Shown here piece by piece: positions 26,347-34,222 of a DNA stretch of 64,000 nucleotides. A model generated the notes under the pieces. It ran no database searches. It saw only the letters and a program-made list of their open reading frames with translations, and was not told the origin of the DNA. Within the stretch, counting starts at the first letter, position 1. Every line of letters begins with the position of its first letter. A program made the translations under genes and the position numbers. The DNA is from Phascolarctobacterium sp. (lineage in GTDB: Bacteria; Bacillota; Negativicutes; Acidaminococcales; Acidaminococcaceae): positions 1-64,000 of the forward strand of contig JAUNWI010000007.1 in the NCBI GenBank assembly GCA_030540395.1. Reading direction: 5' to 3'.

Positions 26347-26355
26347 TGGTATAAT
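26347..26355 (+). promoter_or_regulatory. extended -10 promoter of the asp23-recN operon
   Basis: TGGTATAAT (26347-26355) with no clear -35 box. A second TATAAT stands at 26327-26332. Either would give a leader of about 70-90 nt before 26427. Confidence 0.5.
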
Positions 26356-26426
26356 GATAAGATGAAAATGGGTAACTGTTTTTATTTGACGATTTGTTGT
26401 CACTGTAGATAGAGGAGGTGCTTTGC

Positions 26427-27146
26427 ATGAAGCACGATTTGGACCAGCTAGAGGATGTCAAGCTGCATCCTGCTTCGGCCAAGGCCGAGCATAAAAAGCT
26501 ACAAACAGATGCAGAGATAGACGAAGAAAATCTGGAGGATTATGGCGATATACGCATTGCGGACGAGGTTATCCGCATCGTGGCCAGCCTTGCGGCCCAG
26601 GAGGTGCCGGGGGTAGTAAGCATGAGTGGTGGCTTTACCGATGGCATCAACCGCTTTTTGGGCAAGGAAAACGCTTCTAAGGGTGTGCGGCTGAAGTTCG
26701 AAGGCAAAACCGTCAATGCCAGCGTCTATTTGAATGTGGAATATGGCTACTGCATTCCAGAAATAGCTTTGGAGGTGCAGGAAAAGGTCAAGGAGGCCGT
26801 GGAGGCCATGACCGGCTACGAGGTACAGTTCGTGGATGTTAACGTAGAGGGCGTGGCCAACCGGGAGACCAGGGAGCTGGAAAAGGAAGCCACCTCTGAA
26901 GAGGCCATGGCGGACATCCTTAGAGCTCAGGCTCAACGGGCGGAGGCCACCGAGGTTAATTCCTTTGAGCAGCAGCTGGCTGGATTGCGAAATTTGCAGC
27001 ATGATGATGAAGAAGATACTAATGTGAAGGAAATAAAACGCAAACACACTGGTGAAGCCAAGTCTGCTCCTGCTAGGGATCGTTTTGAGCTGCCGCCAGA
27101 GGAAGAAATGGATGAAAAGCAAATGCGTTTTTTTGAGGAGGATTAG
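26427..27146 (+). CDS. Asp23/Gls24 family envelope stress response protein
   Basis: Asp23-type protein, in Staphylococcus anchored under the membrane by AmaP. The start at 26427 has GAGGAGG nine bases upstream; the in-frame GTG at 26418 overlaps that site. 239 aa: the Asp23 domain is at about 40-143 (DIRIADEVIRIVASLAAQEV, then YGYCIPEIALEVQEKV). The last 95 residues are a charged, probably disordered tail, longer than in most relatives. amaP follows after two bases, as expected. Confidence 0.92.
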   Translation: MKHDLDQLEDVKLHPASAKAEHKKLQTDAEIDEENLEDYGDIRIADEVIRIVASLAAQEVPGVVSMSGGFTDGINRFLGKENASKGVRLKFEGKTVNASVYLNVEYGYCIPEIALEVQEKVKEAVEAMTGYEVQFVDVNVEGVANRETRELEKEATSEEAMADILRAQAQRAEATEVNSFEQQLAGLRNLQHDDEEDTNVKEIKRKHTGEAKSAPARDRFELPPEEEMDEKQMRFFEED

Positions 27147-27148
27147 TT

Positions 27149-27670
27149 ATGGGCATAGCAGATAGAATTATTCTGACTCTGTACACTTTTTTAATGGCTG
27201 TGGTCGCGGTTTTGGCCGTGCTGTGCAGCTTAGGTGTCTTTTCCCATGAGGTTTTGGTGAATCTGGTAAATCACATTCCCGGCAACTGGATTTATGCAGT
27301 GGGCGGTGTGATTATGCTGCTGGTGAGCCTACGCCTTTTGGTAACTGGCCTGGGACTGACGGGTATGAGTACCCTGAAGCTCAGCGAAACGGACAAGGGC
27401 AAGGTGCTGGTCGGCAAGGGCGCCCTTGAGGATTATATCGCCGTGCTAGCCCAGGAAATATACGGCATTCACAATGTAAAGGTTATTGTGAAGCTGGAGG
27501 ATGAGGGCATCAATGTGCGTATAAACGCTTCCATTGAGCCCGGCATTAACATTCCCGAAAGCTCCGACGAAATTCGCACCAATGTGAAGGAAAGCATTAA
27601 GAAGGTCACCGGCATTGATGTGAAGGAAATGGAGCTCTTTGTTAAGCAAATTAAGGCAAAAGAAGAATAG
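27149..27670 (+). CDS. amaP: alkaline shock response membrane anchor protein AmaP
   Basis: Membrane anchor for Asp23-like proteins. 173 aa with two TM segments (about 7-29 and 45-67) and a cytosolic C-terminal domain that is itself Asp23-like (KVIVKLEDEGINVRINASIEPGINIP). It lies between the Asp23 gene and a DUF2273 gene, the standard triad. Confidence 0.9.
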   Translation: MGIADRIILTLYTFLMAVVAVLAVLCSLGVFSHEVLVNLVNHIPGNWIYAVGGVIMLLVSLRLLVTGLGLTGMSTLKLSETDKGKVLVGKGALEDYIAVLAQEIYGIHNVKVIVKLEDEGINVRINASIEPGINIPESSDEIRTNVKESIKKVTGIDVKEMELFVKQIKAKEE

Positions 27671-27681
27671 GAGGCGGAAAG

Positions 27682-27909
27682 ATGTTAAACGATATTTTAA
27701 CTGATATCTGGAATAATTACCGCGGCCGCCTTTTATGCTCTGTTTTTGGCCTTTTTGTAGGTGTGATGGTTTTGTGGTTGGGCTTTTTCCAGGCGCTGTT
27801 TTTGATGCTTTGTATTGGTTTGGGCTTCTTCATTGGCTATAAGCTGGATATGAAGGAGGACCTGCTGGAATGGCTGGATCGGCTGCTGCCGCCCGGCTAT
27901 CATAGATAA
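27682..27909 (+). CDS. DUF2273 small membrane protein
   Basis: 75-aa protein with two closely spaced TM segments (about 15-35 and 36-55) and a charged C-terminus, typical of DUF2273 proteins found with asp23/amaP. Molecular role unknown. GGAGG precedes the ATG. Confidence 0.85.
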   Translation: MLNDILTDIWNNYRGRLLCSVFGLFVGVMVLWLGFFQALFLMLCIGLGFFIGYKLDMKEDLLEWLDRLLPPGYHR

Positions 27910-27929
27910 TTTTTAGGGAGAGTGAAAAG

Positions 27930-28343
27930 ATGGAAAAAATGATTAGACGCATTGCCCGTGAGGTGGCATTGCAAAGCTTGTTCCAAATAGATTTTAATAG
28001 CTGCGAGGCTGAAGCGGCTGTGGAAGCGGCTTTGACCGAGCATGATGAGGAAAATGCTCCTAAGGCCTATGATTATGCGCTTGCCTTGGTGCAGGGAGTT
28101 TTGGCTAACAAGGAGGCTATTGATGCTCGTTTGAGCGAGTACGCTATTGATTGGACTGTGGAGCGCATGCCGGCCACCGACCGCAATATATTGCGTGTGG
28201 CTGCATACGAAATGTTATTTGCAGAAAAGAGCGTGGCTGCAGGTGTGGCCATCAACGAGGCGGTAGAGGTGGCCAAGGCTTATGGCACTGAGGAATCTCC
28301 GCGCTTTGTGAATGGTGTGTTAGGTAAGCTGGCGAAAGCATGA
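27930..28343 (+). CDS. nusB: transcription antitermination factor NusB
   Basis: RNA-binding factor of the rRNA antitermination complex. 137 aa, all-helical; RREVA-like start (RRIAREVALQSLFQIDF) and RNILRVAAYEMLF, AINEAVEVAKAYG and FVNGVLGKL are conserved. Its stop overlaps the start of the next gene (ATGA), so the two are coupled. Confidence 0.96.
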   Translation: MEKMIRRIAREVALQSLFQIDFNSCEAEAAVEAALTEHDEENAPKAYDYALALVQGVLANKEAIDARLSEYAIDWTVERMPATDRNILRVAAYEMLFAEKSVAAGVAINEAVEVAKAYGTEESPRFVNGVLGKLAKA

Positions 28344-29494
28344 GCCAGCGTGTGTATTTAGGTATAGATACCAGCTGTTATACTACTTCGGTGGCGCTTG
28401 TGGATGAAGCGGGCGCTTTGGTGGGCGAAGCACGCCAAATTTTGAGTGTGAAGCCGGGCCGCTGCGGACTGCAGCAATCGGAGATGGTGTTTCAGCACAC
28501 CCGCAATCTGCCGCGGCTGATGGAAGAAGCCGTGGGTCAGGTTATTAGGTCCGTAAATGCTGACTGTGCCGAGAGCGCAGCGAAGGATGAGAAAGCCGGT
28601 TCATCCAATGGTGCTGGCTTGGCTGGCCTTGCTTCGGCGGGGTACGAGCTGGCGGCCATCGGTGTCAGCGGTTATCCCCGCCCCTTAGAGGGATCTTATA
28701 TGCCGGCCTTTTTAGCAGGGCTGAGCGTGGCCCGCAGCATGGCTGCGGTGACAGGCGCGAAGCTGGAGGTTATTAGCCATCAGGAGAACCATTTGGAGGC
28801 AGGTTTGTGGTCTGCCGGTGGGCCCGATGTGGAAAGGTTTTTACTGCTCCACGCCAGTGGCGGCACCACGGATGTGTTGCTGGCGGAATGCCAGCAGGAT
28901 GGACGCTACCGCATCACGGAGGTGGGCGGTAGTTTGGATTTGCATGCGGGCCAGTTTGTGGACCGCATTGGCGTAGCCTTGGGGCTGCAGTTTCCTACGG
29001 GGCCAGCGCTGGAGGCGCTGGCGGAAGGAGCATTAGCGAAGGCTAAGGTTATTAGCGGCAGCGAAGCAGCAAGTGCTGTTAAGGCTGCCAGCGAGAGCGA
29101 GGCGAGCGCGTGTGCAGCCGAGGAAGCGGCGACTATGGTGGAGCTGCCGGTGTCGGTGCGGAAGCTGCAGGTGAGTCTTTCGGGACCGTGTACGGCGGCG
29201 CTGAGGAAGCTGGAGGCGGGTGCGGAGCCAGCGGCGTTAGCGCTGGGCGTGGAGCACGCGCTGGCGGAGACGTTCGCGCGGGTTTTGCGCAATGGGGCGC
29301 AGGAGTACCGGGTGCGTGATGTGCTTTTGGTGGGCGGTGTAGGCTCGAATAAGTACATTCGCCAGCATGTGGAGCAAAAGCTTGCCAAGCTGCGCTATCC
29401 GGTGCGCCTTTGGGTGCCCGAAGGGCGCTACAGCTGCGACAATGCTACCGGCTGCGCGGCCTTCGCGTGGAGAATTAGTAAAGGTATCAGATAG
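28340..29494 (+). CDS. Kae1/TsaD-like domain protein
   Basis: ASKHA-fold protein of the Kae1/TsaD family, the class that transfers threonylcarbamoyl in t6A formation. 384 aa. The metal-binding HxxxH is present (H147, H151 in ISHQENH), and so is the family D in AGQFVDRIGVALGL. It opens IDTSCYTTSVAL like the second, divergent TsaD-type paralogue of clostridia, so it may not be the t6A enzyme itself. Two low-complexity inserts (about 72-100 and 233-266, Ala/Ser/Glu-rich) interrupt the fold and coincide with locally GC-rich DNA. It occupies the place where folD often stands between nusB and xseA. Confidence 0.8.
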   Translation: MSQRVYLGIDTSCYTTSVALVDEAGALVGEARQILSVKPGRCGLQQSEMVFQHTRNLPRLMEEAVGQVIRSVNADCAESAAKDEKAGSSNGAGLAGLASAGYELAAIGVSGYPRPLEGSYMPAFLAGLSVARSMAAVTGAKLEVISHQENHLEAGLWSAGGPDVERFLLLHASGGTTDVLLAECQQDGRYRITEVGGSLDLHAGQFVDRIGVALGLQFPTGPALEALAEGALAKAKVISGSEAASAVKAASESEASACAAEEAATMVELPVSVRKLQVSLSGPCTAALRKLEAGAEPAALALGVEHALAETFARVLRNGAQEYRVRDVLLVGGVGSNKYIRQHVEQKLAKLRYPVRLWVPEGRYSCDNATGCAAFAWRISKGIR

Positions 29495-29672
29495 ATAATT
29501 AGATAACAGCGCACTCGCGGTATTTTTCTTAACGCGAATTTCGTGGGGAACAATCACGAAGCTGCGGTGTCCAATCTGTTCGCAGAGGGATTTTGGTTTT
29601 TGAAACCTTGCTTCTATTGTTCCAACCACTCATTCGCTAAAAAATACAGCTCCCTTGCTGTTATCTAATTAT
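29495..29672. repeat. MITE-like fold-back element, copy B (178 bp)
   Basis: Perfect 16-bp terminal inverted repeats: 29495-29510 (ATAATTAGATAACAGC) and 29657-29672 (GCTGTTATCTAATTAT). Same element as 4704-4943, in opposite orientation. Inner arms pair at 29534-29539/29632-29637 and 29547-29554/29616-29623, and where they differ from copy A both sides have changed together. It starts on the base after the stop codon of the Kae1-like gene and fills nearly all of the gap before xseA. Confidence 0.88.
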
Positions 29673-29699
29673 GCGATCTGTTTTAATACTATATGTATT

Positions 29700-31169
29700 A
29701 TGGATACAATATATTCTGTTACAGAAATAACTAAATATATAAAGCGCATTGTTGATGCGGACTATGAGCTGAGGAATGTGCAGGTGCAGGGCGAGATTAG
29801 CAATTTTAAGCGTTATGCATCGGGGCACTGCTATTTTACCTTGAAGGATGGGGGAAGCTCCTCTGATTTTGCTGGTGACTATGGCAGCTCCCGTTATGGC
29901 AGCAATGATGGTGGCAGTGTCTTGAAGTGTGTGATGTATCGCTGGAATGCTGATAAGCTGTTCTTTGTGCCTAAGAATGGCGACAAGGTTGTGGCCGTGG
30001 GCCACATTAGCGTTTATGAGCGGGATGGTGTGTATCAGCTGTACACTGATTTGCTTTTGCAGCATGGTACAGGGGATTTGATGCAGCAATACGAAAAGCT
30101 GAAGGCAAAGCTGGCGGTAGAGGGGCTTTTTGACACGATGCGCAAGCGTCCCTTGCCCACCGATGCTCAGCGCATCGGCATCGTTACCTCCTCCTCAGGT
30201 GCAGTGATACACGATGTCATCAAGGTTTCCAGACGCCGTAATCCCAACGTCAAGCTTTACCTTTATCCCGTGCAGGTGCAGGGGAGGGGCGCGGCTAAGG
30301 AAATAGCCCAAGGCATTGAGTTTTTCAATAAGCATCAATTTGTGGATTTGCTCATTGTGGGCCGCGGTGGTGGTTCCATGGAGGATTTGTGGGCCTTCAA
30401 CGAGGAGCCCACAGTGCGGGCTGTGGCGGCCAGCGAGCTGCCAATTATCAGTGCCGTGGGTCACGAAACAGACTTTACCCTGTGCGATTTTGCGGCTGAT
30501 GTAAGGGCAGCCACACCCTCCCATGCAGCGGAAATGGCTGTGGCTGATATGTCCCAGCTGCGTCAGCAGCATGAAAACCTTTCTCAACGCTTAGTGCGCG
30601 CCATGCAGTGGCAGCTGCTCAGTGCGGAGGCGGAGCTGGATAAGCTTAAGGAAAGCCGTATGCTGCAGGACCCGCGTCGAATTTATGCTGCGCAGGAGGA
30701 AAAGCTCACAAGACTAAAAAATTCCTACGCTTTGCAGGACCCAACGAGGCTTTATGCCGTGCAGGAAGCAAAGCTCAAGAGCCTCAAAAATGCGCATGTT
30801 ATGCGCAATCCTCGCAAGCTATACGAGCTACAGGAGCAGCGTTTGGCCCAGCTAATGAACTCTTGGGCACTGCGGGAGCCGGAGCGGATTTTTGCCGACA
30901 GGGAGCAGCGGCTTGATATGGACTTTGCTCAGCTGGTAAACTTGATGCAGCAGCGCAGGCAGGCGGCAGAGCATGCTTTGGCCTTGCATCAGGCGAAACT
31001 ACAGGCAATTAGCCCTTATGAGGTTTTTAAGCGTGGCTATAGCTGCGTGCGGGACCGCAAGCAAAAAATAATCAGCTCTATTGAGCAGGTGCGCTGGGGC
31101 GATGAAATTATAATCTCTGTCAAGGATGGACAGATTGTTTCCGTGGTCCAGGAAGTGGAAGGACGATAG
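29700..31169 (+). CDS. xseA: exodeoxyribonuclease VII large subunit
   Basis: Catalytic subunit of ExoVII, which degrades single-stranded DNA from both ends. The ATG at 29700 (MDTIYSVTEITKYIKRIV) is chosen; upstream in-frame codons lie inside repeat copy B. 489 aa: N-terminal OB fold (about 5-115) with an unusual Gly/Ser/Asp-rich insert at 51-73; catalytic core with GIVTSSSGAVIHDV, GRGGGSMEDLW and SAVGHETDFTL. A coiled coil contains four tandem 23-residue repeats (313-404). The C-terminal SPYEVFKRGYSCVRD strand is present. xseB follows without a gap. No clear ribosome site is visible. Confidence 0.95.
   Translation: MDTIYSVTEITKYIKRIVDADYELRNVQVQGEISNFKRYASGHCYFTLKDGGSSSDFAGDYGSSRYGSNDGGSVLKCVMYRWNADKLFFVPKNGDKVVAVGHISVYERDGVYQLYTDLLLQHGTGDLMQQYEKLKAKLAVEGLFDTMRKRPLPTDAQRIGIVTSSSGAVIHDVIKVSRRRNPNVKLYLYPVQVQGRGAAKEIAQGIEFFNKHQFVDLLIVGRGGGSMEDLWAFNEEPTVRAVAASELPIISAVGHETDFTLCDFAADVRAATPSHAAEMAVADMSQLRQQHENLSQRLVRAMQWQLLSAEAELDKLKESRMLQDPRRIYAAQEEKLTRLKNSYALQDPTRLYAVQEAKLKSLKNAHVMRNPRKLYELQEQRLAQLMNSWALREPERIFADREQRLDMDFAQLVNLMQQRRQAAEHALALHQAKLQAISPYEVFKRGYSCVRDRKQKIISSIEQVRWGDEIIISVKDGQIVSVVQEVEGR
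30636..30911 (+). repeat. four tandem 69-bp (23-aa) repeats inside xseA
   Basis: Each unit follows the pattern L..LK.(S/A)...(D/N/E)P.R.Y..QE.(K/R). Units begin at 30636, 30705, 30774 and 30843. They diverge at the DNA level but keep exact length, and lie in the XseA coiled coil that recruits XseB copies. Confidence 0.8.
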
Positions 31170-31427
31170 ATGATGGCAGTAAAAAAGATTGCAAAAAACA
31201 TTAAATTTGAAGAAGCATTGGCGGAGCTGGAGGAGCAGGTGCGGCTTTTGGAAAGCGGCGAGCTCTCCTTGGAGGACAGCCTTGAGGTATATAAATATGG
31301 TGTGGAGCTGAGCAAGGTTTGCACGGGCAAGCTGGAGGCAGTGAAGCAGGAGGTAGAAAAAATCGTGGTTACGGATAGTAACGACGCTGGCTTTGATTTA
31401 GAACCATTCCAGGATGTGGAGGGATAA
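31170..31427 (+). CDS. xseB: exodeoxyribonuclease VII small subunit
   Basis: Small helical subunit that packs on the XseA coiled coil. 85 aa; FEEALAELEEQVRLLESGELSLEDSLEVYKYGVEL is the full family signature. The ATG directly follows the xseA stop. Confidence 0.95.
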   Translation: MMAVKKIAKNIKFEEALAELEEQVRLLESGELSLEDSLEVYKYGVELSKVCTGKLEAVKQEVEKIVVTDSNDAGFDLEPFQDVEG

Positions 31428-31429
31428 AA

Positions 31430-32305
31430 ATGGATTTTGCTGTGTATTATGACAACCAGCGCAAGCTGGTAGAAAATTTTCTTAAGAACCGCATCGCCAA
31501 AAAGGGTATTTCCAAGGTGGATGATGCTATGGAATATAGCCTGATGGCAGGCGGCAAGCGTATTCGCCCCATTTTGCTCATGGCTGCGGCCGAGGCAGTG
31601 GGCAGCAAGGGCTACAACTATTTGCCCGTGGCCTGTGGCCTAGAAATGATTCATACCTATTCCCTGATTCATGATGATTTGCCCTGCATGGACGATGATG
31701 ATTATCGTCGTGGTCGGTTGACCAACCACAAGGTTTATGGCGAAGCCATGGCAGTTTTGGCTGGCGACGGCCTGTTGACACTGGCCTTTGAGGTCATGCT
31801 GGAGCAAAAGAACGTGGAGCCCAAGGCGCTCATTGAGACTGTGCGGGAAATGGCTATGTGTGCCGGCAATTTCGGCATGGTGGGGGGCCAGGGTCTGGAC
31901 CTTGAGTTCGAGGGCAAGGAAATTACCTCCGAGCAGCTGCGCAAGCTGCACGCTGGTAAGACTGGTGCACTCTTCATTGCAGCCATTCGCGGTGGCGCTC
32001 ATTTGGCAGGCGCTACGGACGAACAGCTTTTGGCGCTGACTAAGTTTGCTGATTTGCTGGGCTTGGCCTTCCAAATCACTGATGATATTTTGGATGTGGA
32101 GGGTACCACGGAAGAGTTGGGCAAGCAGGTGGGCAGTGACGAGAAGAATCACAAGTCCACCTATGTAAGCCTGTACGGCCTTGAGGCGGCTCATGAGCTG
32201 GCAGAGAAGACCATCAATGAGGCCTTGGAATGCCTGACTATGTTTGGCGAAAATGCGGAGCCCCTGCGCCAGATTGCCAAGATGATGACCCAAAGGAAGA
32301 ACTAA
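31430..32305 (+). CDS. ispA: polyprenyl (farnesyl/geranyl) diphosphate synthase
   Basis: Trans-prenyltransferase that condenses IPP with allylic diphosphates. 291 aa, all-helical. First Asp-rich motif at residues 82-88 (DDLPCMD) with the following RRGRLTNH; second at 218-222 (DDILD). GGKRIRP near residue 41 binds diphosphate. The xseA-xseB-ispA-dxs order is common in Firmicutes and supports farnesyl diphosphate synthase, but chain length cannot be proven from sequence. Confidence 0.94.
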   Translation: MDFAVYYDNQRKLVENFLKNRIAKKGISKVDDAMEYSLMAGGKRIRPILLMAAAEAVGSKGYNYLPVACGLEMIHTYSLIHDDLPCMDDDDYRRGRLTNHKVYGEAMAVLAGDGLLTLAFEVMLEQKNVEPKALIETVREMAMCAGNFGMVGGQGLDLEFEGKEITSEQLRKLHAGKTGALFIAAIRGGAHLAGATDEQLLALTKFADLLGLAFQITDDILDVEGTTEELGKQVGSDEKNHKSTYVSLYGLEAAHELAEKTINEALECLTMFGENAEPLRQIAKMMTQRKN

Positions 32306-32320
32306 GGAGTTTTACCTTAT

Positions 32321-34222
32321 ATGGAAAACAAACAAGCTTTGACAAAAAATATTTTGGATACTATTAACTCCCCGGCGGATGTAAAGGCCCTGTCTCTGGA
32401 CGAGCTAAAGCAGCTGGCGGAGGAAATTCGCCAGCTGCTGATCAGCGTTATTTCCAAAACCGGCGGCCATTTGGCCCCCAATTTGGGTGTAGTAGAGCTG
32501 ACGCTGGCTTTGCATCGCGTTTTTTCCACTCCCAAGGACAAAATAGTTTTTGATGTGGGCCACCAATCCTACATCCATAAAATTATCACCGGCAGAAGGG
32601 AGCAATTCCCCACGCTGCGTCAGTACGGCGGCCTTAGCGGCTTTCCCAAGCGCACGGAAAGCGAGCATGATGCCTTTGGCACCGGCCATTCCAGCACCTC
32701 TATTTCTGCGGCGCTGGGCATGGCAGTGGCCCGCGATTTGCAAAAGCAGGACTACGATGTGGTGGCAGTTATTGGCGATGGCTCCATGACCGGCGGCATG
32801 GCCTTTGAGGCCTTGAACAACGCTGGCACACTGCACAAAAAGATGATTGTGGTGCTCAACGATAACGAAATGTCCATTTCCAAAAACGTGGGCGCCATGA
32901 GCGAATATCTTTACCAGCTGCGCACTGGTGAAACCTATAACAAGATTAAGCATGACCTTGAGGGGTGGCTGCAGAATGTGGAATTTGGCAGCGATGTAAT
33001 CAAGGTGCTGCGCCGCCTGAAGGGCAGCGTTAAATATCTGATGGTGCCCACCTCCATCTTCGAGGAATTGGGCTTCACCTATCTGGGACCCATTGATGGA
33101 CACGATGTGGAGGGCCTCATCGAGGTGCTGCAGGCTGCGAAAAAAATCGATGGTCCTGTGTTGGTGCACGTGCTGACAAAAAAAGGCAAGGGCTACAAGC
33201 CTGCGGAGGAAAGCCCCAACAAATTCCACGGCACCGGTCCCTTTGAAATCGCCACGGGCAAAAAGATTGCTAATCCCAATGCTCCTGTTACCTATACCGA
33301 GGTCTTTGGCAAGACCTTGATTGAGCTGGCCAATGAGGACAAGGATATTATCGGCATCACTGCGGCCATGCCTGACGGCACCGGCCTCAGCGCCTTTGCC
33401 AAGGCGCATCCGGACCGCTTCTTCGACGTGGGCATCGCCGAACAGCACGCCGTGACCTCCGCGGCTGGCGCCGCGGCTGCAGGGCTGAAGCCCTTCGCCG
33501 CCATTTACAGCACCTTTTTGCAGCGCGCTTATGACTCCGTGCTGCACGACATCTGCATTCAAAAATTACATGTAACATTGTGCCTGGATAGAGCTGGCAT
33601 CGTGGGCGACGACGGCTTCACCCATCACGGCGTGTTCGATTACGCCTACTTGCGCAGCATTCCTGAAATGACCATTATGGCGCCCAAGGACGAAAACGAG
33701 CTGCGCCATATGCTGAAGACGGCAACGGACTTCGCTGGTCCTATCAGCGTGCGCTACCCCAGAGGCAGCGGCGTGGGTGTGGATATGGCGGAGCCCCTGC
33801 ATGCCTTGCCTATTGGCAAGGCTGAGGTGCTCCGTGAGGGCAGCGATGTGTGCCTTTGGGCCATTGGCAGCATGGTGCAAAGCGCCATGCAGGCAGCAGA
33901 CAAGCTGGCTGAGCAGGGCATCAGCGCCGGCGTGGTGAATATGCGCTTTGCCAAGCCCTTGGACAAGGAGCTGCTTGTGGAGCATGCTGCCAAATATGGC
34001 AAAATCGTCACCTTGGAGGAGGGCGTTTTGGCCGGCGGCGTGGGCAGCGCTGTGCTGGAGACCTTGAACGAGGCCCAGCTGCTGCAAAAATGCCGCGTTT
34101 TAACCCTGGGCATTCCCGACGAGTTTGTGCTTCACGGCGACAAAAAGCTGCTCTTTAAGGATTTGCAGCTGGATGTGGACTCCATTGTGGCTAAAACCAC
34201 AGCATTGGTAAAGGAAGAATAG
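32321..34222 (+). CDS. dxs: 1-deoxy-D-xylulose-5-phosphate synthase
   Basis: First enzyme of the MEP isoprenoid pathway; joins pyruvate and glyceraldehyde 3-phosphate using thiamine diphosphate. 633 aa. ThDP motif at 152-167 (GDG to NN). DVGHQSYIHKIITGR, the pyrimidine-domain DRAGIVGDDGFTHHGVFD and transketolase C-terminal domain are all present. Fifteen bases separate it from ispA, its pathway partner. Confidence 0.97.
   Translation: MENKQALTKNILDTINSPADVKALSLDELKQLAEEIRQLLISVISKTGGHLAPNLGVVELTLALHRVFSTPKDKIVFDVGHQSYIHKIITGRREQFPTLRQYGGLSGFPKRTESEHDAFGTGHSSTSISAALGMAVARDLQKQDYDVVAVIGDGSMTGGMAFEALNNAGTLHKKMIVVLNDNEMSISKNVGAMSEYLYQLRTGETYNKIKHDLEGWLQNVEFGSDVIKVLRRLKGSVKYLMVPTSIFEELGFTYLGPIDGHDVEGLIEVLQAAKKIDGPVLVHVLTKKGKGYKPAEESPNKFHGTGPFEIATGKKIANPNAPVTYTEVFGKTLIELANEDKDIIGITAAMPDGTGLSAFAKAHPDRFFDVGIAEQHAVTSAAGAAAAGLKPFAAIYSTFLQRAYDSVLHDICIQKLHVTLCLDRAGIVGDDGFTHHGVFDYAYLRSIPEMTIMAPKDENELRHMLKTATDFAGPISVRYPRGSGVGVDMAEPLHALPIGKAEVLREGSDVCLWAIGSMVQSAMQAADKLAEQGISAGVVNMRFAKPLDKELLVEHAAKYGKIVTLEEGVLAGGVGSAVLETLNEAQLLQKCRVLTLGIPDEFVLHGDKKLLFKDLQLDVDSIVAKTTALVKEE

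Noticed and set aside
29655..29699. Upstream extension of xseA
   Set aside because: The 15 added codons lie mostly inside repeat copy B and are not part of the XseA family start.
32405..33562. Minus-strand open frame of 385 codons
   Set aside because: Shadow of dxs; His/Gln-rich composition typical of antisense translations here.
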